This document shows positions 1 to 7,953 of a stretch of DNA of 48,712 nt, in pieces. The translations under genes were made by a program, and so were the position numbers. Below the pieces are notes generated by a model. It saw nothing but the letters and a program-made list of their open reading frames with translations. It did not search any database and was not told where the DNA came from. The DNA is taken from assembly GCA_035356615.1 (NCBI GenBank), contig DAOQSN010000039.1, positions 1-48,712 on the forward strand, read 5' to 3'. Origin of the DNA: JAKQDH01 sp029558835 (lineage in GTDB: Bacteria > Planctomycetota > Phycisphaerae > UBA1845). The first letter of the stretch is position 1. Every line of letters starts with the position of its first letter.

Positions 1-1
1 C

Positions 2-220
2 AGTCTCGAAGAGCGGCACAAAGCGCAATTGGCCTTTCTCGGTGTTGCCTGGGAGGGCATCCGCCGGGTCGATCCTACGGCTCCTGGGCGTCACCGCAGA
101 ACCACGCATTGCTGGTCCTGTAAGTCGAGCTTAGACGACTCCGTGGACGTGGAATGTGTTACCTGCGGCTGGATTCTCTGTAAGTGCGGCGCTTGTGGCT
201 GCGGTTTCAACATGAGATAG
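2..220 (+). CDS. C-terminal part of a Cys-rich zinc-ribbon protein (5'-truncated by window edge)
   Basis: The reading frame is open from the first bases of the window, so the gene starts upstream and only its last 72 or so codons are visible. The end of the protein has a CWSC pair, then CVTC, then a tight CKCGACGC cluster, with the stop at 218-220. Paired CxxC motifs of this kind usually bind zinc. The exact family is not recognised and no catalytic residues can be seen. Just downstream lies the 107-nt repeat element at 311-417. A TTG at 29 could serve as a start, but the open frame upstream makes a truncated gene more likely. Confidence 0.55.
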   Translation, partial: SLEERHKAQLAFLGVAWEGIRRVDPTAPGRHRRTTHCWSCKSSLDDSVDVECVTCGWILCKCGACGCGFNMR

Positions 221-310
221 CGCCTTCAACCGAGCGGCCCCACACAATAAGGACACCAGCAGGGGCCAGGGGGGCATGGTCAAGCGCAGCGCCGCCATGT
301 GCTTCCCCAA

Positions 311-417
311 CAGTCAGTCGAAGAATGCCTCGTCGGCGACGGGGTGCTCGAAGACCCGTGCGTCAGCGGCGTCCTACGGCGGCCACAGGGGGCCGACGCT
401 ACTTCTTCAACAGACTG
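311..417 (+). repeat. 107-nt inverted-repeat-bounded element, copy 1
   Basis: The ends form 15-nt imperfect inverted repeats (311-325 and 403-417, 13 of 15 paired) built on the core CTGTTGAAGAA. A second element of exactly the same length lies at 42077-42183 on the other strand. The two align without gaps at roughly two thirds identity by eye, and best in the last 60 nt (about 47 of 57). No reading frame inside suggests a transposase, so this looks like a MITE- or REP-like non-autonomous element. Its right end forms the stop codon and last codons of the cyclase gene. Confidence 0.7.
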
Positions 418-1070
418 ACGGGTCGGCCCAGCAGCGCCCGGGCGGGGGCCGCCTCGGCGCCGCGGATGCGCAGCGGCAGGCATGCCAGTTCATACGAACC
501 GGGCTCGATCGCCGAGAGGTTCAGCCCCTCGATCACCCACGCGCCGGCCTCGGCCAGTACCCGGTGCGTGACGTCGCCATCACCCGCGAACGCTCCGATC
601 GAGAGGTAGTCGATCCCGACGACGCGCACGCCGTGTTCGACGAGGAAGCGGGCTGCGTCCGGCGTCAGATGCACGAATCGCTCCAGGAAAGGCTCGGCCG
701 CCCAGTGGCGCGTGGAATTGCGTGTCTTGAACAGGACCCGCGTACCGACGGGCCGGTCGAGTCGGGCCAGCTCGGCCGGTCGAATCGCCTCGGCATCGCG
801 GATGCCGATGACGACGGCCGGCCCCACCATCAGGTCGGGCGGCATCTTGTCAATGGTCGCACCGCCTGCCAGGAAATGCGCCGGAGCGTCGATGTGCGTC
901 CCCGTGTGCACACTCATAGACAGTTGCGACAGGTTGTACTCGTCCCCGCGCTCCAGGGAGCGCACCTGCTGGATGGTGAAGGGGTCGTCGCCGGGCCAAT
1001 GCACCGTCTGCGGGTGCAACGGCACGGAGATGTCGAGCCACTCCCAACGCGCGGGATCTGGGTGGTTCAT
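399..1070 (-). CDS. Cyclase family protein (kynurenine formamidase/KynB-like metal hydrolase)
   Basis: The protein has 223 residues, the usual length for the cyclase/KynB superfamily, whose members hydrolyse amide or lactone-like bonds with a bound divalent metal. The hallmark HxGTHxDxPxH signature is at residues 55-65 (HTGTHIDAPAH), preceded by the typical N-terminal LDISVPLHP and HWPGD segments. An AGGAGG-like site lies nine bases before the ATG, which fixes the start. The last five sense codons and the stop lie within the 107-nt repeat (399-417), so the native end LLKK may have been written by the element. No other tryptophan-degradation gene is near, so the kynurenine substrate is not established; the cyclase family also includes isatin hydrolase-like and uncharacterised enzymes. 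Confidence 0.85.
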   Translation of the reverse strand: MNHPDPARWEWLDISVPLHPQTVHWPGDDPFTIQQVRSLERGDEYNLSQLSMSVHTGTHIDAPAHFLAGGATIDKMPPDLMVGPAVVIGIRDAEAIRPAELARLDRPVGTRVLFKTRNSTRHWAAEPFLERFVHLTPDAARFLVEHGVRVVGIDYLSIGAFAGDGDVTHRVLAEAGAWVIEGLNLSAIEPGSYELACLPLRIRGAEAAPARALLGRPVSLLKK

Positions 1071-1442
1071 ATGAGACTACCTCCGCGACGCGCGCGTCCC
1101 GAGGGTCGGTCGACATCGCGCGCTCGCAGTGTGCCCGAACGCGGCAGCGACGGCAAGGCAACAGAGGAAAGGCAGGAGGCAAGAGGGGGGTGCGCGCGGG
1201 GTGGGCAGTGGCCAGCGAGGGAACTTGCGGCTGAGCGGGTATTGCCCGGTTATCGCGCCTCGGTGGGTGCGGCGGTGCCAGGCGTCCCGGACGAGCCGGC
1301 GGGACAATTGACCACAGCGCGGGCGGCAAGCAGCCGACAAATCCGTAAGACGGCGCGCTCGTCGGCGGTCTGCGCGGAGCGCAGCGCCTGCGGCGTCTGT
1401 GCAGGAGCGGGCCGGTAACGTCGCTCCCGGAGCAAACCACCC
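1071..1442. other. Intergenic region between divergent genes
   Basis: This 372-base stretch separates the divergently transcribed cyclase and STAS genes and should hold promoters for both. I could not identify a convincing -35/-10 pair, and the short open frames in it have no recognisable content. Confidence 0.4.
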
Positions 1443-1808
1443 ATGTCCACACAGGAAGCGGTATCCCTGGCGCTGGCGCAGCCCGATAACGGGGTGTACG
1501 AAGTGCAGGTGTCCGGCCGGATCGGACGCGGCGTGGACGAGCGGATCAAGACGCTCTTGCGGGAGACTTCGGGGCAGGAGGCGGCGACGCAGGCGGTGGT
1601 GCTGAACCTGGCCGACGTGGCGTTTCTGGACTCGGCCGGCATCTCGTCGCTGCTGGCGTTGCAGCATGATCTGACCGAGGCCGGCGGCAAGATGGTCCTG
1701 TGCAGCGTGCCGCCGCGCATCAACCAGATGTTCGAGCTGGTGGGGATGGCCCGGGTAATCCCGGTGGCCGACGACGCCCGGCGGGCGAGGGAGATGTGCC
1801 ACGCATGA
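1443..1808 (+). CDS. STAS-domain protein (anti-sigma factor antagonist-like)
   Basis: A 121-residue single-domain protein of the SpoIIAA/RsbV type. The segment VAFLDSAGISSLLAL around residues 60-74 is the classic STAS loop. Its serine is the residue phosphorylated by a partner kinase in partner-switching systems. The stop codon overlaps the start of the next gene by four bases (ATGA, 1805-1808), so the STAS protein and the following secretion ATPase are probably made together. A second STAS gene sits in the facing pilus operon just before pilB, so STAS-type control or scaffolding of pilus assembly is a reasonable inference. No anti-sigma kinase is visible in the window, so the phospho-switch partner is unknown. 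Confidence 0.85.
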   Translation: MSTQEAVSLALAQPDNGVYEVQVSGRIGRGVDERIKTLLRETSGQEAATQAVVLNLADVAFLDSAGISSLLALQHDLTEAGGKMVLCSVPPRINQMFELVGMARVIPVADDARRAREMCHA

Positions 1809-3088
1809 GCAGTGCGGCCTGTGTTTCAGGGGCGGTGGTCGGCGCGGGGACGGCGACCGACGCGCGCCCGGTCGAGCCGGTCATGGTCCCGGTGGTGCGT
1901 GACCTGCTGGAACGGGAAGCGCTGGCGAGCGAGGCGCTGGAGACGCTGGTGCGCTACGCCGCTCACCAGCGCGCCGGCGATCTGTACTGCACGGCCCAGC
2001 ACGACGGCTGCGGCCTGGCCATGCGCTGCGACGGCATGCTGCATCAGCTCGGGCGCGTGCCCAAGTCGTGGGCGGACCGTCTCATCGGCGTGGCCAAGGT
2101 CGAGGCCCGCCTGGATGCCACCGAGCACCGTCGCCCGCAGGACGGGCGGATCATGGTGCTCGACGGACCGCACCCCATCGACGTCCGTGTCAGCACGATG
2201 CCCACGTTCTTCGGCGAGGACCTGGCCTTGCGCATCCTCGACCGACGTAACCGGCTTTTCGACCTGGAGAACCTCGGCCTGCCGCGTCGAGCGCGGCACG
2301 TCCTCGACTCGATCATCCACCAACCGCACGGCCTCATCCTGGTCAGCGGTTCCACGGGCAGCGGCAAGACCACGACGCTGTACGCGCTTCTTAATCACCT
2401 GCACGACGGCACCCGCAAGATCAACACCATCGAGGACCCCGTCGAGTTCGACCTGCCCGGCGCCCACCAGAGCCAGGTCAACCTCAAGATCGGGCTGGAT
2501 TTCGCCGACCTGCTGCCGGCAGTGCTGCGGCAGGACCCGGACGTGATCATGGTCGGCGAGGTGCGCGATCCGATCACGGCGACGACGACGGTGCGGGCGG
2601 CCGTCACGGGCCAGCTTGTCTTCGCCACGCTGCACGCGACGCGGGCGGCCGGGGCGATCCACAGCATGCTCGGCTTGGGCGCTCACCCGCACTTGCTGGC
2701 CGGGGCGCTCCGCGGCGTCATTGCCCAGCACCTGCTGCGCCGCATTTGTCAGCACTGCGGGGAGGCGCTCGACCCCACCGGGGTGCTACCCACCTTCGAC
2801 GACGTGCGTCACTTGCTGGAGGAAGGCGCCCGGCCGGTCCTGCACCAGGGCCGCGGTTGCGAAGCCTGCAACCGGACCGGCTACCGCGAGCAGATCGCCC
2901 TCTTCGAGATTCTGGCGGCCACCTATGCCATCCGCCAGCTCGTGGAGCGCCAGGCGACGCCCGACGTGATCGAGGAACAGGCCCGCCGCGACGGCATGAT
3001 CCCGTTGCGCTCGTGGGCGAAAGTCGCGGTGGCCAACGGCGTCACCACGCTCGAGGAAGCCATGCGCGTCATCGACATGGACATCTGA
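1805..3088 (+). CDS. Short GspE/PilB-type secretion ATPase lacking an N-terminal MshEN domain
   Basis: A 427-residue hexameric traffic ATPase of the type II secretion/type IV pilus extension class. Visible motifs: Walker A GSTGSGKTT ending at residue 190 (Lys188), Asp box, Walker B VIMVGEVRDP, His box LVFATLHAT, and a zinc-binding tetracysteine (CQHC, then CEAC). About 50 residues precede the N2 ATPase domain, so the MshEN/GspE_N domain of standard GspE is missing. The usual ASDIH signature is degenerate (AGDLY). Start ATG overlaps the STAS stop (ATGA). A full-length pilB and a pilT lie in the facing operon, making this a third secretion ATPase. It might be a specialised or regulatory motor; whether it is active is unknown. 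Confidence 0.88.
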   Translation: MSSAACVSGAVVGAGTATDARPVEPVMVPVVRDLLEREALASEALETLVRYAAHQRAGDLYCTAQHDGCGLAMRCDGMLHQLGRVPKSWADRLIGVAKVEARLDATEHRRPQDGRIMVLDGPHPIDVRVSTMPTFFGEDLALRILDRRNRLFDLENLGLPRRARHVLDSIIHQPHGLILVSGSTGSGKTTTLYALLNHLHDGTRKINTIEDPVEFDLPGAHQSQVNLKIGLDFADLLPAVLRQDPDVIMVGEVRDPITATTTVRAAVTGQLVFATLHATRAAGAIHSMLGLGAHPHLLAGALRGVIAQHLLRRICQHCGEALDPTGVLPTFDDVRHLLEEGARPVLHQGRGCEACNRTGYREQIALFEILAATYAIRQLVERQATPDVIEEQARRDGMIPLRSWAKVAVANGVTTLEEAMRVIDMDI

Positions 3089-3387
3089 GCCTCCCCGCCG
3101 CCCGACCGGGTTCCCTGCGCGCCGGATTCCCACCTTGTCAGAAGGCAGGACGAAGACGGAGGAACGCCGTCTACGCACGTCCCCCGTGTCCCTGTCGCCT
3201 GGTCTCGCCCGGCGCCCGGGTCTCTAAACAAGACCACGCGAATGGGATACGGGGAGAGTGCCGGGCCCAAGCCGCGGGCGCCTCCATCCCGGTGCACCGG
3301 CCGCCCGTCGGAGGGAAGACGTGGCGGCGCTGCGCTTGGCCGCGCCACCGCGGTCTTGCTGCCGGTTTACCCACGGTGTGGAGCTAC
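3089..3387. other. Intergenic region between convergent genes
   Basis: About 300 bases lie between the convergent short ATPase and pilC genes. There is no gene. A 17-base stretch at 3324-3340 (CGGCGCTGCGCTTGGCC with one flanking base) recurs at about 33777-33793 beside a copy of the 32-nt hairpin element, and both are followed by a GCCACC. This suggests a degenerate interspersed repeat fragment. Confidence 0.35.
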
Positions 3388-4596
3388 CTAGTGGCCCACG
3401 ATCTTGGACATCGTGAAGATCGGCAACAGCAGGGCGATGGCGATAGCGCCCACGACGGAGCCCAGAATCACGATCATGATCGGCTCGATGAGACGCGTGG
3501 TGTGCTGGATGCTGGTGTTGAGGTCTTCCTCCATGAACGCACAGATGCGCTTCATCACCGGCCCGACGGAGCCGGAGCGTTCGCCGGCCTCGATCATCTG
3601 GACTACCGGGCGTGGAAACAGCGCGGAGCCATAGAGCGGCCCGCTGAGCTGCTGGCCGCGCTGGAGGTCGGCGTCCACCTTGTCCCAGAGTTCGGCGAAG
3701 TACTGATTGCCGGTGATGCGTTTGGTGATGGCCACCGCGTCCAGCACGGATACGCCGGAGTCGATGAGCGTTCCCAGGGTGTGCAGGGCGCGGGTGATGA
3801 GGGCCTTGTGGAACATCCTGCCCACCAGCGGCAGGTGCAGCGCCAGCCAGTCGCGGGTGCGCCGGCCGGACGCGGTACGCAGGAACAGGATCGCGGCGCC
3901 GGTCAGCAGCAGAAGCCCGCCCAGCCAGAACGCCCAGTAGCCGGTGAGGGCGTCGCTTACCACAATGAGGATGCGCGTGGGCGTCGGCAACAGGGCCGTG
4001 CGCCCCCTGTAAATCACCAGGAATTTCGGCAGCAGGTACGTCATCAGGAAGACGACCATGCCCACGGACATTAACACGAGGATGATCGGGTAGACGAACG
4101 CGCCGCGAACCTTGGACGCGATCTCGCGCTGGCGAGTGAGGTAGGCGGCGATGTGCCCCAGGGTTTCGCCGAGCCGACCGGACATTTCCGACGCCCGCAC
4201 CAGGTTGATGAACAGCGGCGTGAACACCTTGCGGTGGCGGGCGAGCGCTTCCGACAGCGGCGTGCCGGCCTCGACGCGTTCGAGCAGGTCGGTAAGGACC
4301 CGGCGGAAGGCGCCGGGGTCCGTCTGGCGGATGATGCCGTCGAGGGCGTCGGCGATGGGGACGCCGGTTTCCACCATGACGGCCATCTGGGTGGCGAAGT
4401 AGATGACCTCCACCTTGCGGACGCGCCGGCTGCCGGGGGCGGTCTCGACCGGGGCGGCCGCGTGCTCCTTCAGTTCGATGGGGAACTTGCCTTCGCGGCG
4501 GAGCAGGCGGGCGGCCTCGGCCGGCGTGGCGGCGGCAAGCTGCCCGCGCAACGAGTTGCCCTGCGGGTCACGGGCGATGTACGTGAAGGTGGCCAT
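3388..4596 (-). CDS. pilC: Type IV pilus/type II secretion inner-membrane platform protein PilC/GspF
   Basis: The 402-residue length is typical. The N-terminus (FTYIARDPQGNSLRGQL) is the standard GspF opening. It is followed by the duplicated GspF domain, each half carrying a conserved stretch (ETGVPIADAL, DSGVSVLDAV) and a GERSG-type motif (EAGERSGSVG), with about three membrane segments (near residues 165-190, 215-235 and 370-395). In the pilus machine this protein sits in the inner membrane and couples the cytoplasmic ATPases to pilin movement. It is the last gene of the pilMNOP-secretin-TPR-STAS-pilB-pilT-pilC set and is separated from pilT by an AT-richer hairpin repeat. It could serve a type II secretion system instead, but the pilT neighbour favours pili. 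Confidence 0.93.
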   Translation of the reverse strand: MATFTYIARDPQGNSLRGQLAAATPAEAARLLRREGKFPIELKEHAAAPVETAPGSRRVRKVEVIYFATQMAVMVETGVPIADALDGIIRQTDPGAFRRVLTDLLERVEAGTPLSEALARHRKVFTPLFINLVRASEMSGRLGETLGHIAAYLTRQREIASKVRGAFVYPIILVLMSVGMVVFLMTYLLPKFLVIYRGRTALLPTPTRILIVVSDALTGYWAFWLGGLLLLTGAAILFLRTASGRRTRDWLALHLPLVGRMFHKALITRALHTLGTLIDSGVSVLDAVAITKRITGNQYFAELWDKVDADLQRGQQLSGPLYGSALFPRPVVQMIEAGERSGSVGPVMKRICAFMEEDLNTSIQHTTRLIEPIMIVILGSVVGAIAIALLLPIFTMSKIVGH

Positions 4597-4653
4597 CAGG
4601 GCATCCTTGACGCCGGGGCGTTGACAACGGCCCGGGCTTGATGATTCTCCGAA

Positions 4654-4731
4654 TTCAGAATGCAGAAGTGAGAATGAAGAAAACAGAACACGCCGAAAGT
4701 TCCTTCTGCATTCTTACTTCTGCATTCTGCA
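4654..4731. repeat. Heptad-built imperfect inverted repeat between pilC and pilT
   Basis: Two 28-nt arms (4654-4681 and 4704-4731) pair at 25 of 28 positions around a 22-nt loop. Each arm is four 7-nt units: CAGAATG-like on the left, TTCTGCA/TTCTTAC on the right. The composition is clearly richer in A and T than the surrounding genes. It could act as a processing site or attenuator between the two genes, or be an inserted interspersed element; no U-tract follows it in either direction. Confidence 0.8.
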
Positions 4732-4740
4732 TTCCTTGTC

Positions 4741-5859
4741 TTACTCCCAGGGTTTGCTGCCGGGGCCGGCGGCCGCCAGGGTTTTGCCTCTGCCCCGTTC
4801 GAGCATGCGTTCCAGCCGCTCCGGATCGAGGGCCTTGGCCAGGGCGTCCTCCCGCGTGATGCGCTGCTGCTGGAGCAGGGTGAAGATGGCGGCGTCCAGC
4901 GTCTGCATGCCGCGGTTGGCGCCGGTCTCGATCATGCCGGTGATCAGGTGCGTTTCGCCGTCGCGGATGGCGCGGGAGATGGCGGGGGTGTTCATCAGAA
5001 TCTCCACCGCCGGCACGACGCTCGAACCGTCGGCGCTGGCCAGGAGCGTCTGGCAGGCGATCGCGCGCAGGGCACCGGCCATTTGCAGCCGGACCTGCGG
5101 CTGCTGGTTGGGCTCGAACACGTCGATGATCCGCTCGATGGTCTGGGCGGCGTTGATCGTATGCAGCGACGCGAGCACCAGATGCCCCGTCTCGGCGGCC
5201 GTAATCGCGGTGCGGATCGTCTCCAGGTCGCGCATCTCGCCGATCATGATGACGTCCGGCTTCTGGCGGACCACGTGGCGCAGGGCGTCGGCGAAGCTGG
5301 GCGAGTCGGACCCGATCTCGCGTTGCTCGATCACGCTGCGGACGTTCTTGAAGGCATACTCGATCGGGTCCTCCAGCGTGATGATGTGGGCGGCCGCGTG
5401 GTGGTTGATCTGGTTAAGGATGGCCGCCAGGGTCGTGCTCTTGCCGGAGCCGGTGCCGCCGGTAATGAGCACCAGCCCGCGGGGCCAGCCGGCGAACTCG
5501 CGCATGATGTCGGGCAGGTTCAGCCCGGCAAAATCGGGGATCTCATCATTAACGAGGCGGACGGCGGCCGCCACGGTGTTGCGCTGGTAGTGCGCGTTGA
5601 CGCGACAGCGACCGATCTGCGGGTGTCCCAGGGAGAAGTCCACGTCGCGACATTGTTCGAGGTGCCGGGTGAGTTTCTCATCCAGCATTTGGTCGATCAG
5701 GGCGCGGGCCCCGGCCGGGGTGAGCGGCTGCCCGGGCAGGGCTTGCAGGCGGGCGTGCACGTACACACTGGGGGGCGAGCCGGCCGCCAGCAGCAGGTCG
5801 GAGGCGCCCAGGTCCCGTGCCTGTTTCAACAAAGCCAGCATGTCCGGGCCGATGTTCAT
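4741..5859 (-). CDS. pilT: Pilus retraction ATPase PilT
   Basis: A 372-residue PilT-type ATPase powering pilus retraction and twitching motility. Walker A GGTGSGKST (Lys140), Walker B VIMIGEMRD, and the His box HLVLASLHT are visible, and the PilT-specific C-terminal AIRDGETHLITGMIETG segment (an AIRNLIRE-like motif plus the conserved I-E/Q-T-G) separates it from PilB. There is no tetracysteine zinc motif, again as in PilT. The gene starts 10 bases after the pilB stop. A PilU-like role cannot be excluded, but this is the only retraction ATPase here. Confidence 0.94.
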   Translation of the reverse strand: MNIGPDMLALLKQARDLGASDLLLAAGSPPSVYVHARLQALPGQPLTPAGARALIDQMLDEKLTRHLEQCRDVDFSLGHPQIGRCRVNAHYQRNTVAAAVRLVNDEIPDFAGLNLPDIMREFAGWPRGLVLITGGTGSGKSTTLAAILNQINHHAAAHIITLEDPIEYAFKNVRSVIEQREIGSDSPSFADALRHVVRQKPDVIMIGEMRDLETIRTAITAAETGHLVLASLHTINAAQTIERIIDVFEPNQQPQVRLQMAGALRAIACQTLLASADGSSVVPAVEILMNTPAISRAIRDGETHLITGMIETGANRGMQTLDAAIFTLLQQQRITREDALAKALDPERLERMLERGRGKTLAAAGPGSKPWE

Positions 5860-5869
5860 GGGGCGTTCC

Positions 5870-7585
5870 TCACACCGTGGTCACGCGCAGGATTTCCTCG
5901 TACGTCGTCTCCCCGGCGGCCGCCTTGGCCAGCCCGGCTTGCAGCAGAGTCTTCATGCCGGCCGCCTTGGCAACCTCGCGCAGGCGGGCCAAGGGGGCGT
6001 TGCCCGCGATAGCGTCGCGCATCTCATCGTTGGGACAGAACAACTCATAGAGGCCCACGCGCCCCCGCGTGCCAAGTTGATGACACTTCGGACAACCCTT
6101 GCCGACGAACATCGTTGTCGCCTCGATGCCGTGGCGTTGCAGGGCGTGCTGCACGTGGACGGGGGCCTCCACCTCGGTCTTGCACTGCGCGCAGACGCGG
6201 CGCACCAGGCGTTGGGCGAGGGCGCTCTCCAGCGCGGCGCTGATCAGGTAGGACTCGACGCCCAGGTTGTGCAAGCGAGTGGCGGCCGAGGCGGCGTCGT
6301 TGGTGTGCATCGTGGACAGCACCAGGTGCCCGGTCAGGGCCGCCTGGACCGCGATGCGGGCCGTCTCCGGGTCGCGGATTTCGCCGACCATGATGATGTC
6401 CGGGTCCTGCCGCAGCAGGGCCCGCAGCACGGCGGGGAACGACAGGTTGATGCGCTCATGTACCTGGAACTGGTTGATCCCCGGCAGGTTGTACTCGATG
6501 GGGTCCTCGACGGTGCTGATGTTGGTTTCGGGACCGGCGATGGCGCTGAGGGCGGAATACAGAGTCGTCGTCTTGCCGCTGCCGGTGGGCCCCGTAACCA
6601 GCACGATCCCGTGCGGCTTGTGGATCTCGGCCTGGAAGGCTTCCAGCAGTTCGGGGTCCATGCCCAGCCGCTCCAGGCCGATGAGGGCGTGCTGCGTATC
6701 CAGGATGCGCATCACGACCTTCTCGCCGAAGCGATTCGGCAGGGTGGAGACGCGCAGGTCGATGGGCCGCCCGTCCACATTGATGCGGATCGCCCCGTCC
6801 TGCGGCAAACGCCGTTCGGCAATGTCCAGACCCGCCAGAATCTTCAGCCGCGAGACGATGGCGGGGGCCATCTGGAACGGAGGTTTCATCTTCTCGCAGA
6901 GGCGACCATCGACGCGGAAGCGCACCCGGAAGGTGTCGTCGCCGGGCTCGAAGTGCATGTCGCTGGCGTCCTCGCGCACGGCCGTCACGATCAACTGGTG
7001 TACCAGCTTGACCACCGGGGAATCGCTGCTGGTGTCGCGCAGGTCGGCTTCCGCGCCACCGGCGATGGCGTCGAGCTGCTGGGCCTCGCTCGCCTCGGCG
7101 AGGATGTCGTCCATGACGCTGGTGTCGGCGGGCCGGCTCTCGGCGGCCGCGTCCAGTGTCGCCAGGATGTCGGTGCGTGGACTCGCCACCACCTGCACCT
7201 GGTGTCCCGTCTGCTGGCCGATCTCTTCGAACAGGAACACGTTGGCCGGTTCCGCCATGGCCACGGTGAGCACGCCGTCCACCAGGAACAACGGCAGCAC
7301 CGCGTGCTGCTCGGCAAAGGCCCGGGGCAGCAGCGCCGCGACGCGCGGATCAACCAGGCGCGGGGTCAGGCGCGCGAACGGCAACTGATATGCCTTGGCG
7401 AGCGCCTCGAGAATCTGAACCTCGTTGCAGTAGCCCAGCTCGATGAGCGTCTCGCCGAGCAGCTTGCGGGTGGGACTGCGTTTCTGGACGGCCAGGGCCT
7501 CGGCGAGCTGCGCGGCCGTGATGAGGCCCTGGGCGACCAGGACCTCGCCCACCTGCTTAAGTTGCGGGGCGTGCGTCGTCGTCAT
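5870..7585 (-). CDS. pilB: Pilus extension ATPase PilB/GspE with MshEN domain
   Basis: A 571-residue extension motor of the type IV pilus. An N-terminal MshEN-type domain (about residues 10-145, including LGETLIELGY and LPFARL segments) is of the kind that binds cyclic di-GMP in some homologues. A linker follows, then the N2 domain with ASDMHFEP at 207-214, Walker A GPTGSGKTT (Lys338), Walker B IIMVGEIRDPETA, and His box HLVLSTMHTNDA. The zinc site is CAQC plus CPKC. The gene begins seven bases after the STAS gene stop and runs into pilT. It is the full-length counterpart of the short ATPase at 1805-3088. Confidence 0.95.
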   Translation of the reverse strand: MTTTHAPQLKQVGEVLVAQGLITAAQLAEALAVQKRSPTRKLLGETLIELGYCNEVQILEALAKAYQLPFARLTPRLVDPRVAALLPRAFAEQHAVLPLFLVDGVLTVAMAEPANVFLFEEIGQQTGHQVQVVASPRTDILATLDAAAESRPADTSVMDDILAEASEAQQLDAIAGGAEADLRDTSSDSPVVKLVHQLIVTAVREDASDMHFEPGDDTFRVRFRVDGRLCEKMKPPFQMAPAIVSRLKILAGLDIAERRLPQDGAIRINVDGRPIDLRVSTLPNRFGEKVVMRILDTQHALIGLERLGMDPELLEAFQAEIHKPHGIVLVTGPTGSGKTTTLYSALSAIAGPETNISTVEDPIEYNLPGINQFQVHERINLSFPAVLRALLRQDPDIIMVGEIRDPETARIAVQAALTGHLVLSTMHTNDAASAATRLHNLGVESYLISAALESALAQRLVRRVCAQCKTEVEAPVHVQHALQRHGIEATTMFVGKGCPKCHQLGTRGRVGLYELFCPNDEMRDAIAGNAPLARLREVAKAAGMKTLLQAGLAKAAAGETTYEEILRVTTV

Positions 7586-7592
7586 GGCATGC

Positions 7593-7928
7593 TCATCCGA
7601 AGCTGGCCAGGGCGGCTTCGACGTTCGGGTGACGCTCGAATGTCTCCGCCAGCCGCGTCATCTTGAGGATCGTCTCCACGGTGGGGTTGACCTGGCAGAG
7701 CTTCACGCTCCCCAGTCGTTCCTCGGAGGAACGGTGCAGCCAGGTCAGCGCCTCCAGTCCCGTGCTGTCGACCGTCTGGGCGAGCGTGAGGTCCACGAGG
7801 TAGTCGCGCTCGTCACGGGCCAGCAGCGTTTCAACGCTCTGGCGAAACAGCGGCACGTTGGCGCCGGACAGGTCGCCGTCCGGACGCAGCACCTGCACGC
7901 CCCCGCGGGTGGTGATGGTGGTGGCCAT
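7593..7928 (-). CDS. STAS-domain protein inside the pilus operon
   Basis: A 111-residue STAS protein. The start chosen (MATTITTRGG) gives the standard domain with nothing upstream. The conserved loop reads TVDSTGLEAL (residues 52-61), with a serine at the phospho-acceptor position. It lies seven bases upstream of pilB and 25 bases after the TPR lipoprotein gene, so it is part of the pilus operon. Together with the STAS gene at 1443-1808 it makes two different STAS proteins, each adjacent to an extension-type ATPase. The family usually works as an anti-sigma antagonist or phosphorelay switch; a role in controlling the motor is inference. Confidence 0.85.
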   Translation of the reverse strand: MATTITTRGGVQVLRPDGDLSGANVPLFRQSVETLLARDERDYLVDLTLAQTVDSTGLEALTWLHRSSEERLGSVKLCQVNPTVETILKMTRLAETFERHPNVEAALASFG

Positions 7929-7953
7929 GCGCGGCAATCTCCCTCGCTTTCGG

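Noticed and set aside
1700..1804. Upstream extension of the short secretion ATPase to an earlier ATG
   Set aside because: It would overlap the STAS domain gene by over 100 bases, and the residues read like STAS antisense-phase sequence. The ATGA overlap start is better.
4654..4731. The hairpin with repeated 7-nt units considered as a CRISPR
   Set aside because: Units are 7 nt with no spacers and form an inverted repeat, so it is not a CRISPR array.
5597..7666. A 689-codon plus-strand open frame opposite pilT and pilB
   Set aside because: pilB and pilT motifs are complete on the minus strand. The antisense frame has no recognisable domain.
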